Part shown: piece after piece, positions 24,174-35,500 of the stretch
Position numbering within the stretch: position 1 is the first letter of the stretch
Layout: every line of letters begins with the position of its first letter
From: Phoronis australis
Lineage: Eukaryota > Phoronida > Phoronidae
Direction of reading: 5' to 3'
NCBI GenBank assembly: GCA_002633005.1
Contig: NMRA01000122.1
Location: 467,312 to 531,311 of the forward strand
DNA: 64,000 nt
Position numbers and translations under genes: made by a program
The notes under the pieces: generated by a model
What the model saw: the letters and a program-made list of their open reading frames with translations, nothing else
The model's database searches: none
Told to the model about the DNA's origin: nothing

Positions 24174-24701
24174 TAAAAGAGGGGACTCAGTGGCTGGTAA
24201 CCTACATGTGGGGACTAAGTAGCCGGTAACCCACATGTGGGGACTCAGGGGCCGTTAACCTACACATGGAGACTCGGTGGATGATAACGTACAAGAGGGA
24301 ACTCAGTAGCTGGTAACCTACAAGTGGGCCGGCCGGACTCGGTGGCCAGTAACCTACAAGTGGAGACTCGGTGGCCGGTAACCTACAAGTGGAGACTCGG
24401 TGGATGATAACGTACAAGAGGGGACACAGTGGCTTGTGACCTACAAGTGGGGACTCGGTGGCTGGTAACCTACAAGTTTGACTCAGTGGCCGGTAACCTA
24501 CAAGTTTGACTCAGTGGCCGGTAACCTACAAGTTTGACTCAGTGGCCGGTAACCTACAAGTTTGACTCAGTGGCCGGCAACCTACAAGTTTGACTCAGTG
24601 GCCGGTATTACCTACAAGTTTGACTCAGTGGCCGGTAACCTACAAGTTTGACTCAGTGGCCGGTAACCTACAAGAAGGGACTCAGTGGCAGGTAATTTAC
24701 A
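24174..24701. repeat. 28-29-bp minisatellite, second block with a homogenised subarray
   Basis: About 18 units. The first half has mixed variants (CTACAAGTGGGGACTCGG-type, 29 bp). From about 24470 to 24670 consecutive units become the nearly identical 28-bp type CTACAAGTTTGACTCAGTGG plus CCGGTAAC, a sign of recent local amplification. Confidence 0.95.
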
Positions 24702-26164
24702 AGGTACAGAAGAGTCAGGTCGTGTGGCTGATATCTCATGATGAGCTATTGGCACCCAGATCCCCATCTGAATCCCTCAATGCTCTTCATTTCTTCATTA
24801 AAGAACACCTTTAGAATGAGGAAGAACAAAACAACAAAACCAAAGCTCGATCAATTGCCAGCTTTCAGTCACAGAATATCCTTCATTTTCCCATTTTATT
24901 AATGCCTCTCTCGGATATGGAAGGTAGATCTGATGTCTGATTTGTGGTCAAAAAATAAAATGGCTGATCACGGCATTTGACAAGCATTCCAGTGTGAAAC
25001 ATTTTCAGATGACGAAACAGATGTCCGATCCGTCTTCTGGTTGGATGGCAGAGAGCAATAAGCTTAACAGGAGGTATATCAAAATCAGGATTGTTACTAA
25101 CATTACATACATTCAGGCAGAAGATACTACAAATATAGCGTCTAACATGACAAATAATTCTGGTGAACTGTTAAAAACTGCTCAAATGTGGAAAGTCTCT
25201 ACAGTTTCAAAATTATGTTAGAATAAAAATTTTCCTGATGGAAAAGACAAGGTTTTCACAGCAGTAATCGTTATCTTAACGGGCACAACGACACCAGATT
25301 TTTTATTTCCCCTAATCCATCACGGAAAATTTCCATTAAAAATTTGCATAATAACTCAATTCCTGCGGGAACGACGGTACATATAGACACGGCTGTAACC
25401 AGCGGCCCTTCTGTCGCACAATGTCACAAAATCAATAATATGAACACAAAATTAAAACAGGCAGACTTGAAAACATTGTCAACCTTCTAAAATTTCAAAC
25501 GCCCAGAGCTAGAAAGATAACAGCCTAAATGTCATTCATGATTAAAACGAGAGCTTGTCGGAATTAAAAAAACATGGAAATGCACTTACTAATATTAGGT
25601 TATGCATATTAATGGACATCACTATGTGAAATTTCACTAACTAATGATGAGCTAATTAAAAGAATTCTCAACGTTTCCTGATCTCAGATTAAACTTCAAG
25701 AAAACCCATTTCATCATTAAACTTAAGACATCTGCCACAGTGAACTTGTGAGAGTCATTTCATCATCACTCCTGGACCACTAGAAATAACAAACCAGGCA
25801 GATCCCAGTAGACATCAATGTTGTCTCCCTGGCTTATTATGCATCATGTTAGAAGGATATCAACATAAGAATAGGACAGCTGGAATTATCTTGACCTGCT
25901 TGATGGTTAGCAAATAAAAATTCTTTCCTTTCTAGGTTATAGGGTTCAAAATAATGATCACTAAGATAATAATTTCCAACTAGATTTTTTAAGTTCGATC
26001 TGGAAAATTGCACCGGTTGGCATAATTCGACCTGAAATCGAATTCGGTCGACCTCAGACTTTTCGAGCAATATTTGACCTGGAAAATACATAAGGATGAC
26101 CATAATGAAATAGGGAGAACTCTCGAGATTGTAAGTTTGTGGCTTACTGTATCATTCAAAACAA
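24702..26164. other. Noncoding stretch
   Basis: Open frames at 24994-25221 (+) and 25849-26228 (-) lack supporting splice sites or recognisable domains. Confidence 0.5.
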
Positions 26165-26671
26165 CAGGGCTTGGAATGACCAATGACAAAAAACGCGGAA
26201 ATTTTGAAACTTTTACGGCCCAAATCATGCCCGATAACCAGCCTTGAAATGGTCAATGTGAACCTTTCCCCGACAAAAATCGGGAGGATTAAAAAAAAAA
26301 ACGTTACCACCATCAGTAGCATGCGTCTGCGTCCTTTTAGCTCGCCCGTCCACTCCCAACCCACACATTTTTGGCTGCAGAGCGGTGGTATTTGTCGCCG
26401 CGCTTAACAATAACACGAGACGCCATTGAAAATTACACCACGCTGTCCCAGGTGCCCCGGCAATGTTGACAATTTACGTTCCTCCGAAACATAAAGAGCA
26501 ACTTCCGCTTTTGGAGGTGAACGTCGTCTGCAACGCCGCGGTAGGAAAGGAATTTGCCGCGGAAATTTTATATCAAATCCGATTTTTTTACGCGGAAATA
26601 TTATGAAAAAAGCGGAAAGCACATTTGAAAAAAGCGGAAATCCGCGTTTCCGCGGAAAATTCCAAGCCCTG
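26165..26671. mobile_element. hAT-like nonautonomous element (family D), 507 bp, with direct flanking repeat
   Basis: The left end CAGGGCTTGGAATGACC and the complement of the right end, CAGGGCTTGGAATTTTCCGC, are terminal inverted repeats beginning CAGGG. The hexamer AAACAA directly abuts both ends (26159-26164 and 26672-26677), consistent with a target-site duplication. hAT elements usually make 8-bp duplications, so either this group makes shorter ones or the outer bases have mutated. No transposase was seen; the GC-rich frames inside are not recognisable proteins. Confidence 0.75.
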
Positions 26672-26875
26672 AAACAATCACATGAATGCAGTTTCAGACG
26701 AAAACTAGATGGAAATTGAAAATAGTACTCCCAGCTGTAACATTTTAGATACTGTTTATCAAATCAGATCAAAACAATATAATTTCTGTAACAAAACCAT
26801 AAGTCCAAGGAAAAGCCTTGAATCACTGGAGTCAAGTGTGACCCCAAGTCAAAAGAGTATCACTATTTTGAAAAC

Positions 26876-27198
26876 TTAAGGAGGACTTCAGGTAATTTGT
26901 TGAGTCGAAACTATATTTTTACTCAAGAATTTAAGTTGACCTATCGGCGATCGCGAGGCAGTGACGCATCAGTCGGCGAGTTTGGGATTTTCTGAAAAAT
27001 GCTCGTAATTTAACAACAGTTTGATAGCAATGAACTGCAATTTTGTAGAAACTCTGTCATAGGTTACAGATGCATCACAGAGCGCAAATTTGGTGAATTC
27101 TTTCTTACAATTTCACCTGTTTCGGAGATCGGGTTTCAACCACTTCCTAAACTGAATTTTTCTAAGCGCCCTGGGTGCTTATTAGGGCGAATACGGTA
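26876..27198 (+). mobile_element. Interspersed family A element, copy 1
   Basis: Begins TTAAGGAGGACTTCAGG and ends GGGCGAATACGGTA. It aligns along its full length, in inverse orientation, with 43591-43929; both share TTTACTCAAGAATT, ACGCATCAGTCGGC, GTCATAGGTTA and GGGTTTCAACCAC. It is noncoding. The TTAA at one end suggests a TTAA-targeting DNA transposon, though the other end has no matching TTAA, so the copy may be incomplete. Confidence 0.7.
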
Positions 27199-27641
27199 AT
27201 TCAAGTGGTTTGTTGATTTCAAGGATGGCCCTGCCAAGAATTGTAGGTTGACTCTTGGCTTACCTCAAAACCCAACTGCTGCCTGGTGGTTTGGTAATTG
27301 GCCCAATTATGTTGCACACCTAGCAGAATTAATGAAGAACATATTGTTGTAACATTAAACAAAACACTTTAGGTTGTAAAATTTGCAAAATACAACTGTT
27401 GCTCCTACAGTGTTTAGGATGGTCTCATTATCTAGAGAATGATGACATCAGCAACCTGAGGTGATATAATTAACCACAACAGCATGCCGTCTTTGATCTA
27501 AACTGGCAGATTCTGTAGTGTGCAAACCCGTACGTGTCAACGTAGGATTCTTTTCATGGCCCTGAAAGAGATTTCGAAGAGAGAAAACACAAGAATAGGG
27601 AAAACCCCACAGTAGATCCAAGTGGTGTTCACTGACTTACA

Positions 27642-28090
27642 AAAGCCATTTTTACATGAGAGACAGGTGTCACTGTGCCGTCAGTTATCACGGTGTGACT
27701 TGTTCCACTTAAACTGCATTTACACGATAATAAATCGCGCAAACTGGATCAGTTTGAGTCACTTACACGAAGACTGTCTGTGTATGCTCACATGAACAAC
27801 AGCGAACGTCTAAACGACGCGGAATGCCATCAGATCACCCAGATATACGATTTGAAAGATGATCCCTTTCCGCTCTGCTCCAGTTGTGTTTACACGTGAA
27901 GTTGAAACTGGGGCACCTGATAGAGTTTAACTCGTTCTACCTCTCAAAGCCGGTGTAAAAAAGGGACGCTGTGGTGTCAGTCAACTTGCTCTTTGTCATT
28001 TGCGTTTGCACACACACACACTTGCACCACATCAGCTGTTCCATGTTAGTTGCTCCATGACAGCTGTCTCCGGTGTAAATGCGGCTAAAG
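27642..28090 (+). mobile_element. Interspersed family B element, longest copy
   Basis: Begins AAAGCCATTTTTACATGAG and ends GGTGTAAATGCGGCTAAAG, imperfect inverted repeats of each other. Interior matches the copies at 11187-11580 and 18034-18378. A short (CA)n lies near 28011. No coding capacity. Confidence 0.75.
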
Positions 28091-30419
28091 ACTGTCCAAT
28101 GACCTTGCTCAAAAATGCGTTAGTGCAGTGATGTAACACTTGGACATGGGGCAAAAGGCTAGACATTAATGAAATCTTCAGAAAAAAGTTATGAGGAGTG
28201 TGATGAAAGAATTTCAAGCACTTTTTGAAAAATTCAAGGAATATATTTTTCAGTGTTTTACTTAGGTAACTTTAAGTGTTGCATAGCAACAATCAGGTGC
28301 TGCCATCCCAAAACATGGATTTCAACAATGGCCAATCTCTTGCCAACTGGCAGGAGCAGACCAGCCTTTAGACTCCTCACTGCTTTATCTCCCTAAGTCA
28401 AACCTATGGGCGGTAGTCTGAAAGTTGCCAGAGGAGTATTGAGACTGATCTGGTGACAAGGATCTCCAATTCCACTAACTTCATATGAAATTCAAGCTGA
28501 TTCGATTCTACAGGATGTAAAGTAAAAACCACTTAAAAAGTGAAAGAGCAAGCTAAAGCTTTCTAAACACGAAATTTCCTTATCAAGCCATTTTTGACAG
28601 AATGAAGCAGACAATCTGTCATATATGTAATCAAATCTAAAACAAATTCAATATGTTTATTATCTACACACTACTTGTCTGACATGCCTGGCCAAATACA
28701 TCCAACTTAATTACACGACCAATGATACATAGTAAACACGGTTTATCTTTGTTAACGACTTATTGATTTGTACGATCGCTGGGCAAGGTAATCTGACGCA
28801 CCTGGTGACTTCCCACTGTACTTTCATTGGCTTGTGTCTTGTAACATTCAAGTACAACTACTCAGTTTTTTAAGGTTACGTAAGACCCCAGAAACATTGC
28901 AAATTTTATTAGCTTGGGAACACGTCTCAGAAATATCTGACCTAATTCAAAGGTAACTTTCAGGTACTATGCTGTAGGCACTCAATTTTATGAAGCAGGC
29001 ACAACCGTGTGACCAAATAAAGTAAAAAATAAAATTCTACAGGCTATCCACTCACAGAAAATATACTCTACTGCTTTTGGGTGAATGAAGACTTGACAAC
29101 GAGGATGTACATAACACAGATATCTAACAAAATCATCACACATGCAAAACAATGATGATTAAATAAACACGACACATGCAGACTCAAGACATTTGAGTTT
29201 CAAAGCAAATTACCAACTATCTTGTTTGAGAAAAAAGAAACTAACAGTGATGTGATAAGGCCTCTGAGTAAATGACTCTTGACCATAATTGTCTTGTTCA
29301 CCTTATGCTTTACCTACAAATACCTTTGTTAACCCACATAGTTCTATGTCTTTCTCTTGACATAGCAGTATTTTGACTCTACATATTCATCGTTTTCAAT
29401 GATAATATTATTGAAGTCTTTATATCATTGCATTAACCACAAACAAATTGAGAAATGAAAACCATGCCAGTACATTACTGCATAACTTAAACATTGCCAT
29501 TTCCTTAGTACAGAGTTATGATTAAATTAACTCCATAAATAGGAACTAGTGCTTGGCATATTTTAAAATATTGATTGGAATATCTGAGGGGAGCACAGTC
29601 ATATGTGTAAGGTGATAAACATAAACCAAATCTTAACCAATAACAGACTAGTTACTGAACAGGTGTTGCCTCTTCAGCTTTGTCCCAGGGTAATACAGTG
29701 ATTATCTATTGATCCTGGATCAATAATGATAGCAATCGGTGCTTTATTAACAATAATTAGTCTAGCCTGAAGGACTACCAGTCCCTGGTAAGGAAATGAC
29801 AGCATTACATAATACTATCCAGTTTTAATTAATTCTCCACTAATTATTTATCTCTAAATTATGCCAAAGACCTAGCGTAGTGTCAACAAACCAACTTCCA
29901 CAGTTTTGTAAAAGCCTAATCAGTTCGGTAGTTATCGATCCAAAGCGATGCTGCAATGTCTGAAAATTGGTAGTTAATTGCAGGTAAGTAAATTAACTGG
30001 TCAAGCACGCACCTGATAATAGTCATCATTATTTGACCATCATGTATGACAGACATTAGGGTTAAAGTCCCACAAGCACTTACTCGTTAGGTCAAACTCG
30101 AATGAATCAACTTATGCAAAGGTGACTCTTCCCTGTTGGAGCAATCAATGAATTCAGTCCAGAATTTCATCATATGCAATTAGAAACACTAGTTCCACAA
30201 GGCCCTTACATATTGACTTAACTCCACTCTGAGCAGATCGTCGATGTAAACAGCGCAATAACTGGACTGTTCATACTGGCTTCGGTAGTTAATGAACATC
30301 GAAGTAAGTGGTTGGTGCCACTGTCATCATCAAAGTTATCGCTAAGTAGCATTGCACGCTATGATTTTTTTCAATGTTTCAATTTGGAAACATTTACATG
30401 CGCTAAGTGACATTAAACT
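28091..30419. other. Noncoding stretch
   Basis: No exon supported on either strand. A donor-like TTGCAG|GTAAGT at about 29985 follows a slightly CpG-enriched region but has no acceptor partner. 30190-30345 resembles a diverged family C copy. Confidence 0.45.
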
Positions 30420-30446
30420 TATTTCATAACGCTAAACCCTCGTGAG

Positions 30447-30488
30447 AGACCGCCCCGAGATGGATGCTGGAGCAACTCGGGGCGGTCT
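30447..30488. other. Perfect 13-bp GC-rich hairpin
   Basis: AGACCGCCCCGAG (30447-30459) is exactly complementary to CTCGGGGCGGTCT (30476-30488), with a 16-base loop. It lies at the left edge of the CpG-rich region. It is not a rho-independent terminator because no T-run follows and this is animal DNA. A function is unknown. Confidence 0.9.
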
Positions 30489-31039
30489 GGGATCAAGCGG
30501 AAAAACCACAGGGTAAATCTGTGGTCGACGAATCTATTCGGTCGATTACATTTTATTGCCCGTGAAGCCGCTAAGGGCTGCCTGAAGAAATATGACTCGC
30601 GCGTTTGTATTTTCGCCTTTTTCAATAACATGTAAAAGATTCATCAACAAATTCCTCGTAAAATTCTGAAAACAAGCGTTTTTCTCCCACGAAAATCGAT
30701 GAAGTTTTGGCCGAGATATTTCACTTTCAGTCCAGGCTAGCCCTGCACACTCAGAGAATCGTCACACAAGATTACTACGCGGTAATGCGGTTTCACTGTC
30801 AACAAAGGAAGACGTCAAAATCGACTTATAATTGTCATTTTTAAACTATTTGCATGGTAAATTATCAAAATGTAAGTAAAATCGTACTCTATATTTTAAC
30901 AAGAAAACAGCAGTTTCATTTTGGTGAACATGTCTATAAGGACCTAACTCGCGCATGGTGGTGAGTAGTGAGTCCGGCCAACACGTGAGGATGGCTGTGT
31001 TGTTGTTTTTGCTCTCAATTCAAAAGTAGCCGTTTCAAA

Positions 31040-31247
31040 ATGGAAGATGGACAGAAAATGCAGGCAGTTGACGAAAACGGCCATTGGAAGGAAGCAATTG
31101 AGCGGGGAGTAAATGACAGCGCTGGGAATTCACGTCGGTTTTCCTGGATGGCCGTCTGAGTTTGACCAGCTCGTCGAGCCGTGATTCGTGAGAGGCTGAG
31201 CCGATCGACTACGTCGGGCTCGGTACCTGGACCTGGTGAAGAAAAAC
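31040..31247 (+). pseudogene. Coding-like first exon with broken frame, unidentified
   Basis: From ATG 31040 one frame reads MEDGQKMQAVDENGHWKEAI and continues to a TGA at 31157-31159. Two other frames then carry coding-like pieces: WPSEFDQLVEP (about 31149-31181) and RYLDLVKKN directly before the donor at 31248. The last piece is in phase 0 with RACRDNFKK of the next exon candidate. Either this is a 5' UTR with an upstream ORF, or a coding exon disrupted by small indels (real or from assembly). I cannot decide, so it is entered as broken. No domain was recognised. Confidence 0.25.
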
Positions 31248-31949
31248 GTAAGTATTTTTTTGTCATCCCTTATGCTCGCATGATGCTGTTGGCTGTATAG
31301 ATAAAGTATACCGTGTTTGCGTGGGATTTTGTGTTCATGAAATTACAGACTATGTACATCTACCACATTTAAAGTCAGAGAAACATTGTTACTTAGTGAA
31401 AGATAAACGTCTGAGCGAATATACCATGGTGCCTTCAATGTTGTGTTTGTTCTTTGTGAAGTAGATTTACTGTAACAAGTCCGATGTTGTCGGATTGAAT
31501 TGGTATTCCGGGATTTTCAATGCCAGTGGCAGATCCAGAATTTTTGGAATGGTGTTCGCAAATGAAATAATGTCAAGCCATTGTTTTAAATTACCATTTA
31601 AGTTTTATTAATAAGAGGTGGAGACAGCAATCTTCAGCCGTGTCTTTGTTACCTTGTTCTCATTTCTTTACATTTGTTTATGTTTCATTTCATTGTTTTC
31701 TGTAGATCCCCCCAACCCCCTTGCCATAGTGCACTCTCTGTTGACTGAATTTGATGACATAATATATTGATAAGCCATTGTATTCTGCATACCAGTACTA
31801 GCTTAACCCTTAGTCCTGCACACCTGGCCCTATTGTTCACTCTTGACTTTTGTTTACAAAATAATCCAGTCCAGTCTACACCCTGATTGCTTAGTTTAAT
31901 ATTTACCAGTGAGTAAACTGTATTTCACTTGTTGAACCTTTTCTTACTA

Positions 31950-32153
31950 TCATGCAGCTCTTGCTTGACAGTGCACATGTACTTTTATCTCCTCTTTTTC
32001 GAACCACTCATTAAAGCGTTTTATGGGGTTTGGTTTCTTTTCATGAATGTTTTCATCGTTGGTTTCTAATTCGTTCAACTGCTTCCCAAAACTCCTGAGT
32101 CCTGAGCATTGAGCAACACTCAACAATCCCTCTAAAAAATGATGCCCTTCCAA
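31950..32153 (-). CDS. Low-confidence minus-strand coding-like frame, unidentified
   Basis: A 67-codon minus-strand frame. After an acceptor-like TTGCTCAATGCTCAG it reads SFGKQLNELETNDENIHEKK and then PNPIKRFNEWFEKEEIK, a charged, helix-like sequence unlike random AT-rich translation. It ends at a TGA at 31952-31950. It lies inside the presumed first intron of the plus-strand model, so it could be a nested gene, a transposon remnant or chance. Confidence 0.25.
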   Translation of the reverse strand: MEGHHFLEGLLSVAQCSGLRSFGKQLNELETNDENIHEKKPNPIKRFNEWFEKEEIKVHVHCQARAA

Positions 32154-32276
32154 ACAGTGATGTGACCTTCTGACTACATGAGTGTAAGCTGTGGTACACT
32201 ACTGCACGTGCACAAGGTCATCAGCACCAGAAGTTTTAAAATCACACCACCAAAACTGTGACTGTTTACATTTCAG

Positions 32277-32303
32277 AGAGCTTGCCGTGACAATTTCAAG
32301 AAG
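32277..32303 (+). CDS. Candidate small exon of the plus-strand gene
   Basis: A good acceptor (GACTGTTTACATTTCAG) precedes AGAGCTTGCCGTGACAATTT; a usable donor AAGAAG|GTATAC follows at 32304. In phase 0 it encodes RACRDNFKK, and the frame stays open into VYRLTVAFMYTLKPGEYRLD until a family D element begins at 32364. The exon may therefore be longer than shown. Phase agrees with RYLDLVKKN before the donor at 31248 and with the next candidate at 32894. Confidence 0.25.
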
Positions 32304-32363
32304 GTATACCGCTTGACAGTTGCATTTATGTACACGTTGAAGCCTGGAGAATACAGACTTGAT

Positions 32364-32591
32364 CAGGGCTTGGGATTTCCGTCTTTTAAGAGGAATTCCT
32401 TTTTTGGTGTCGATTTTCTCTGATTGGATTTCCAGTTTCCTCTTTTTATGATTTTTTCGACTTCATTAAATGTTTAGTTCAGGTAAATTTTACATCCAAA
32501 AATGTCTATCACCCAAACCTATTTTTTGTGTATCATACATCAGCTGGAAATTTCTCCGCTGTTTTTGTTATTGCTCATTCCAAGCTCTGCT
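32364..32591. mobile_element. hAT-like nonautonomous element (family D), short copy
   Basis: The left end CAGGGCTTGGGATTTCCG and the complement of the right end, CAGAGCTTGGAATGAGC, match the ends of 26165-26671. At 228 bp it is less than half as long, so the two are internal-deletion relatives. The flanks CTTGAT and CTTATT are compatible with a decayed 6-bp duplication. Confidence 0.6.
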
Positions 32592-32893
32592 TATTTTTCG
32601 TGAAGTAACTAGAATGGATTTCATAACATACCAGTTTATTGTACTGGATTCTTCTTGGGTTTATCAACTGTAAACTAACACTAATAGGAGCATAGGATAA
32701 TAGCCACCTGTCTTAAGTTCGCACAAAAGTAGAGTACAAAATTCCAAACGTAATTTCGAGTTCCAATTCCTGTAAAAAGATCAATGACAGGGCCCAGGTA
32801 TCAATTCCGGTATTTTTGGCACTTAATCGTGTTTGAAAGTGTTGTACTGTGTTTGGAAATTTGTTTGAAAAGCTGTTTTTTTTTGCTGAACAG

Positions 32894-32999
32894 CGTATGA
32901 CCTTACTGGATTTAAGGGCCCCACCAGAGCATTTATTAGTGTGCCCTCCACTCATTTCCAATGTTCTATGTATATCAAATGCTTTGAGATGCCAGCAGG
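32894..32999 (+). CDS. Candidate exon of the plus-strand gene
   Basis: Preceded by a strong pyrimidine tract and acceptor (CTGTTTTTTTTTGCTGAACAG). In phase 0 it reads RMTLLDLRAPPEHLLVCPPL and continues to CQQ, then the modest donor CAGG|GTAGTA, phase 1. No stop interrupts the 35 codons. Not recognised. The following exon was not identified with confidence. Confidence 0.25.
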
Positions 33000-34379
33000 G
33001 TAGTATTCTGCATGCAGCTTTGTTGACCATTGTGGTCAGTGAGAATGTCCTACTCACATGTGTATGAATGCATAGTGTGTGCACCTCATTCATGTACCAC
33101 ACCAGTATTGCCTGTGTGGTTATGGAAATGTGTAAGCTGCTTGTGTTGTATGGGCATTGTTGAGCTTGAAATGCTAGTTTTACTCCTATAAAACTAGGGA
33201 TGTATTTATTGCGACATGTCTCCGTTATTGTTGTTACTAGTTTATTGCTTAACCAGTGTATCTATTTTGAATATTCTTCAAGCCTTGGATGACTGATCTT
33301 TTCAGTTTAGGATAGTTATTGTTTGCATCCCAAGAAATGAATTACATACTGTCTTTTTTAGTATTTTTATTCAGTGACTCCTGGTGTGGTTTTGAAAATG
33401 GTTGTTTTTTAGGCTGAAATGCAGATTTTTTACCAAGTTCTGCAATGACCCTGTCATTTCCACATGGTTATCTTGAAAAGCAAATTCTTGTATACATATT
33501 ATTGTCATCTTGTGAGGTGTGCAATTTATTGCGGTTTTCAGTGACTGGTTCCACCAGGGATAGCAGTATTGTGCACCTACCGGTACTTTGCTCAAACCCA
33601 TGTTTCATATTATTATATTGATAACTTTTCCTCGTGAAGGTAGTGATCTCAGCAGTTATATCACTTATGGTGTTTTGTCAAGTAGTAGAACCTTGTACTG
33701 CTATGACACAAATTTTGAAGGTTTCTATGTTGTAGTTAAGTCCCACTTTAAATATTTTGCTCACCATGTGAGTTATTGTTTACATGGAGGGATTCATACT
33801 TATGGATGATCTCATCAGGGATTGCATGTAACACTATTTGGGTGTGTATATTTGTTACATGTTCATTGTATAAAGTGTATTGTTTATATTGCAGAGTTTA
33901 TAATTGTTAGTTAAAAAGATTTCGGTAGGTTATCTCAACAGTGCTTAGTGCATGTTTTGCTCATCCTGTGAAATGTAATATTTATACTGAAGAGTTTATC
34001 ATCGCTAGTGCCTGTGTCCCTTATTGCTTTTCCCATAGTATGAACAACTAGTCATGTTAACGTTTGAAATTCTCATGTACAATATATATTACACTCTTCC
34101 GAAATCTTACACTTATTTTCATTGCCCAAGCACTAATCTGAAGAGTGGCCTACTAGTTATGTGGAATGCGCACAATGCATTGTTAAAGCGAGGTGATCGT
34201 ATGCCGCTGGGTTTTTGTTTTCTTACTCTTTGTGAACGCAGTGCCTGTAATTCGCATTTATTCCTAAGTTTATGCAATCATTTTAAATTACAAAACATGA
34301 AACCCTGGGAACCGGTGGGGCAGTTAAATTTTGACATCGACAATATATACGTGTCATTTGAAGTAGTAGCCCGTTGTAG
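33000..34379. other. Noncoding or unresolved stretch
   Basis: Thymine-rich intronic-looking sequence. Open frames at 33588-33809 and 34054-34437 have no recognisable domain or clear splice boundaries. Confidence 0.4.
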
Positions 34380-34537
34380 GGTGCCACGACCAAAAATATG
34401 GGTACACATCACATGTTTAACCACAAACAACAAGTGAAAGAGTTACTTTTTCAGGTAAGCGACGCGTTGCGCGCTTTGGTTGTTTTTGTCCGTTTTAGGT
34501 GGCAAGTGGCGCTTTTTTCTTTGACGATTTCGCTGAG
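34380..34537 (+). CDS. Possible pair of tiny exons around a 44-base intron
   Basis: 34380-34454 (25 codons, ending HKQQVKELLFQ before CAG|GTAAGC) and 34499-34537 (VASGAFFFDDFAE, between TTTTAG and GAG|GTACGT) are both open in phase 0 and have good individual splice signals. However, the intron between them is only 44 bases, short for an animal, and no domain is recognisable. The region is CpG-rich. Treat as speculative. Confidence 0.2.
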
Positions 34538-35460
34538 GTACGTTTCAGAAAATCGTACTGTAGGCCTAAGTCATTTTTTCTGTGCCAGTTCATTTAGGTA
34601 CACAGCAACTGAAAAAATGGATAAATCACGTCATTTTAAATCTCCATATCGCTCCGTTATGGCCACTTCGACTTGGATGGATTTTGGCTCTTTCAAACAC
34701 TCCTCCATGCTCTATTTTTTGAAGTTCGTTAACGAAAACGCGTACCAGGATGTAAGGTTCGTGCCCTCCCCCTCGAGTTTTAGTTGGTAATTTTGACATG
34801 AAGATGATGGTGATATTTATGCGTTCCTTGACGAGAATTCCAGCAAGTCAAGTTTTGCCTAATTCAGCTTTTCATTCATTTTTATACCGTGTATGGTCGC
34901 TGGCAAAATAAGATACCATCAAGATTTTAGTCTAGATGTTTCCTAACTCGATTTTTAGCCATAACACTGAGCGCGCAAGAGAAGACGGAACATATTTGCG
35001 ACGTTTCGTTTACTCAAAGTTAATGAGCCTAAACGTCAGAAAATATTTGTTTTCTCTTTCTCGCTTATAATGATTTTCAAGGGTTTCCGTTATTCAATTT
35101 CGGCAAGGTCGTCGCTTTCTCGCAAAACTACCGATTGGATGATCAATTACGCACTTATTTACTCTCCGTTTTAACGTTGATCATCGTCAATACACCTCCA
35201 AAAATTGCACATCGTCTTTGCGCAAACTACATTGAGATTTAAGTCTCCCGAAAAAAGTTGACGATCGGATAGTGTTTAAAAGTCTAATTCTAAATTTCTC
35301 CAGTTAGTGCACAAATGAAGTAAAAGAAAGTAGTTCTGCTTGTCGCGTCAGCTGTTGGTATCATTATCTCGATTTATGACCCACAACGCGTGACTGGACA
35401 AAGCCTTTTCAATTTAGCCGGTGGAGCGTGAGACCCCTGAGGTCCCAATCGAGTCCTCAC
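34440..35460. promoter_or_regulatory. Second CpG-rich stretch
   Basis: CpG is frequent from GACGCGTTGCGCGC (34461) through about 35450. It may be a promoter, an unmethylated regulatory region or a young transposon. A plus-strand frame in it (34602-34752) ends at a donor, CAGGAT|GTAAGG, but cannot be identified. Confidence 0.3.
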
Positions 35461-35500
35461 GACAACTTCGCGTTATGTTAAATCGAGTGGTTATCATTAG

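Larger units (their letters stand above)
30420..31247 (+). promoter_or_regulatory. CpG-rich promoter-like region and first exon of a plus-strand gene
   Basis: This is the densest CpG stretch of the window, in an otherwise CpG-poor context. It ends in a canonical donor, AAAAAC|GTAAGT (GT at 31248-31249), followed by a typical AT-rich intron, so I read it as promoter plus first exon on the plus strand. Exon candidates follow on the same strand at 32277, 32894, 35903, 38235 and 39072. Where transcription starts is not visible; there is no obvious TATA box. Confidence 0.45.

Noticed and set aside
24174-24701. CRISPR-like array
   Set aside because: The repeats are directly adjacent with no unique spacers, and the DNA is from an animal.
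34054-34437. 127-codon plus-strand frame
   Set aside because: No domain and no splice boundaries at its ends; codon composition is that of AT-rich noncoding DNA.
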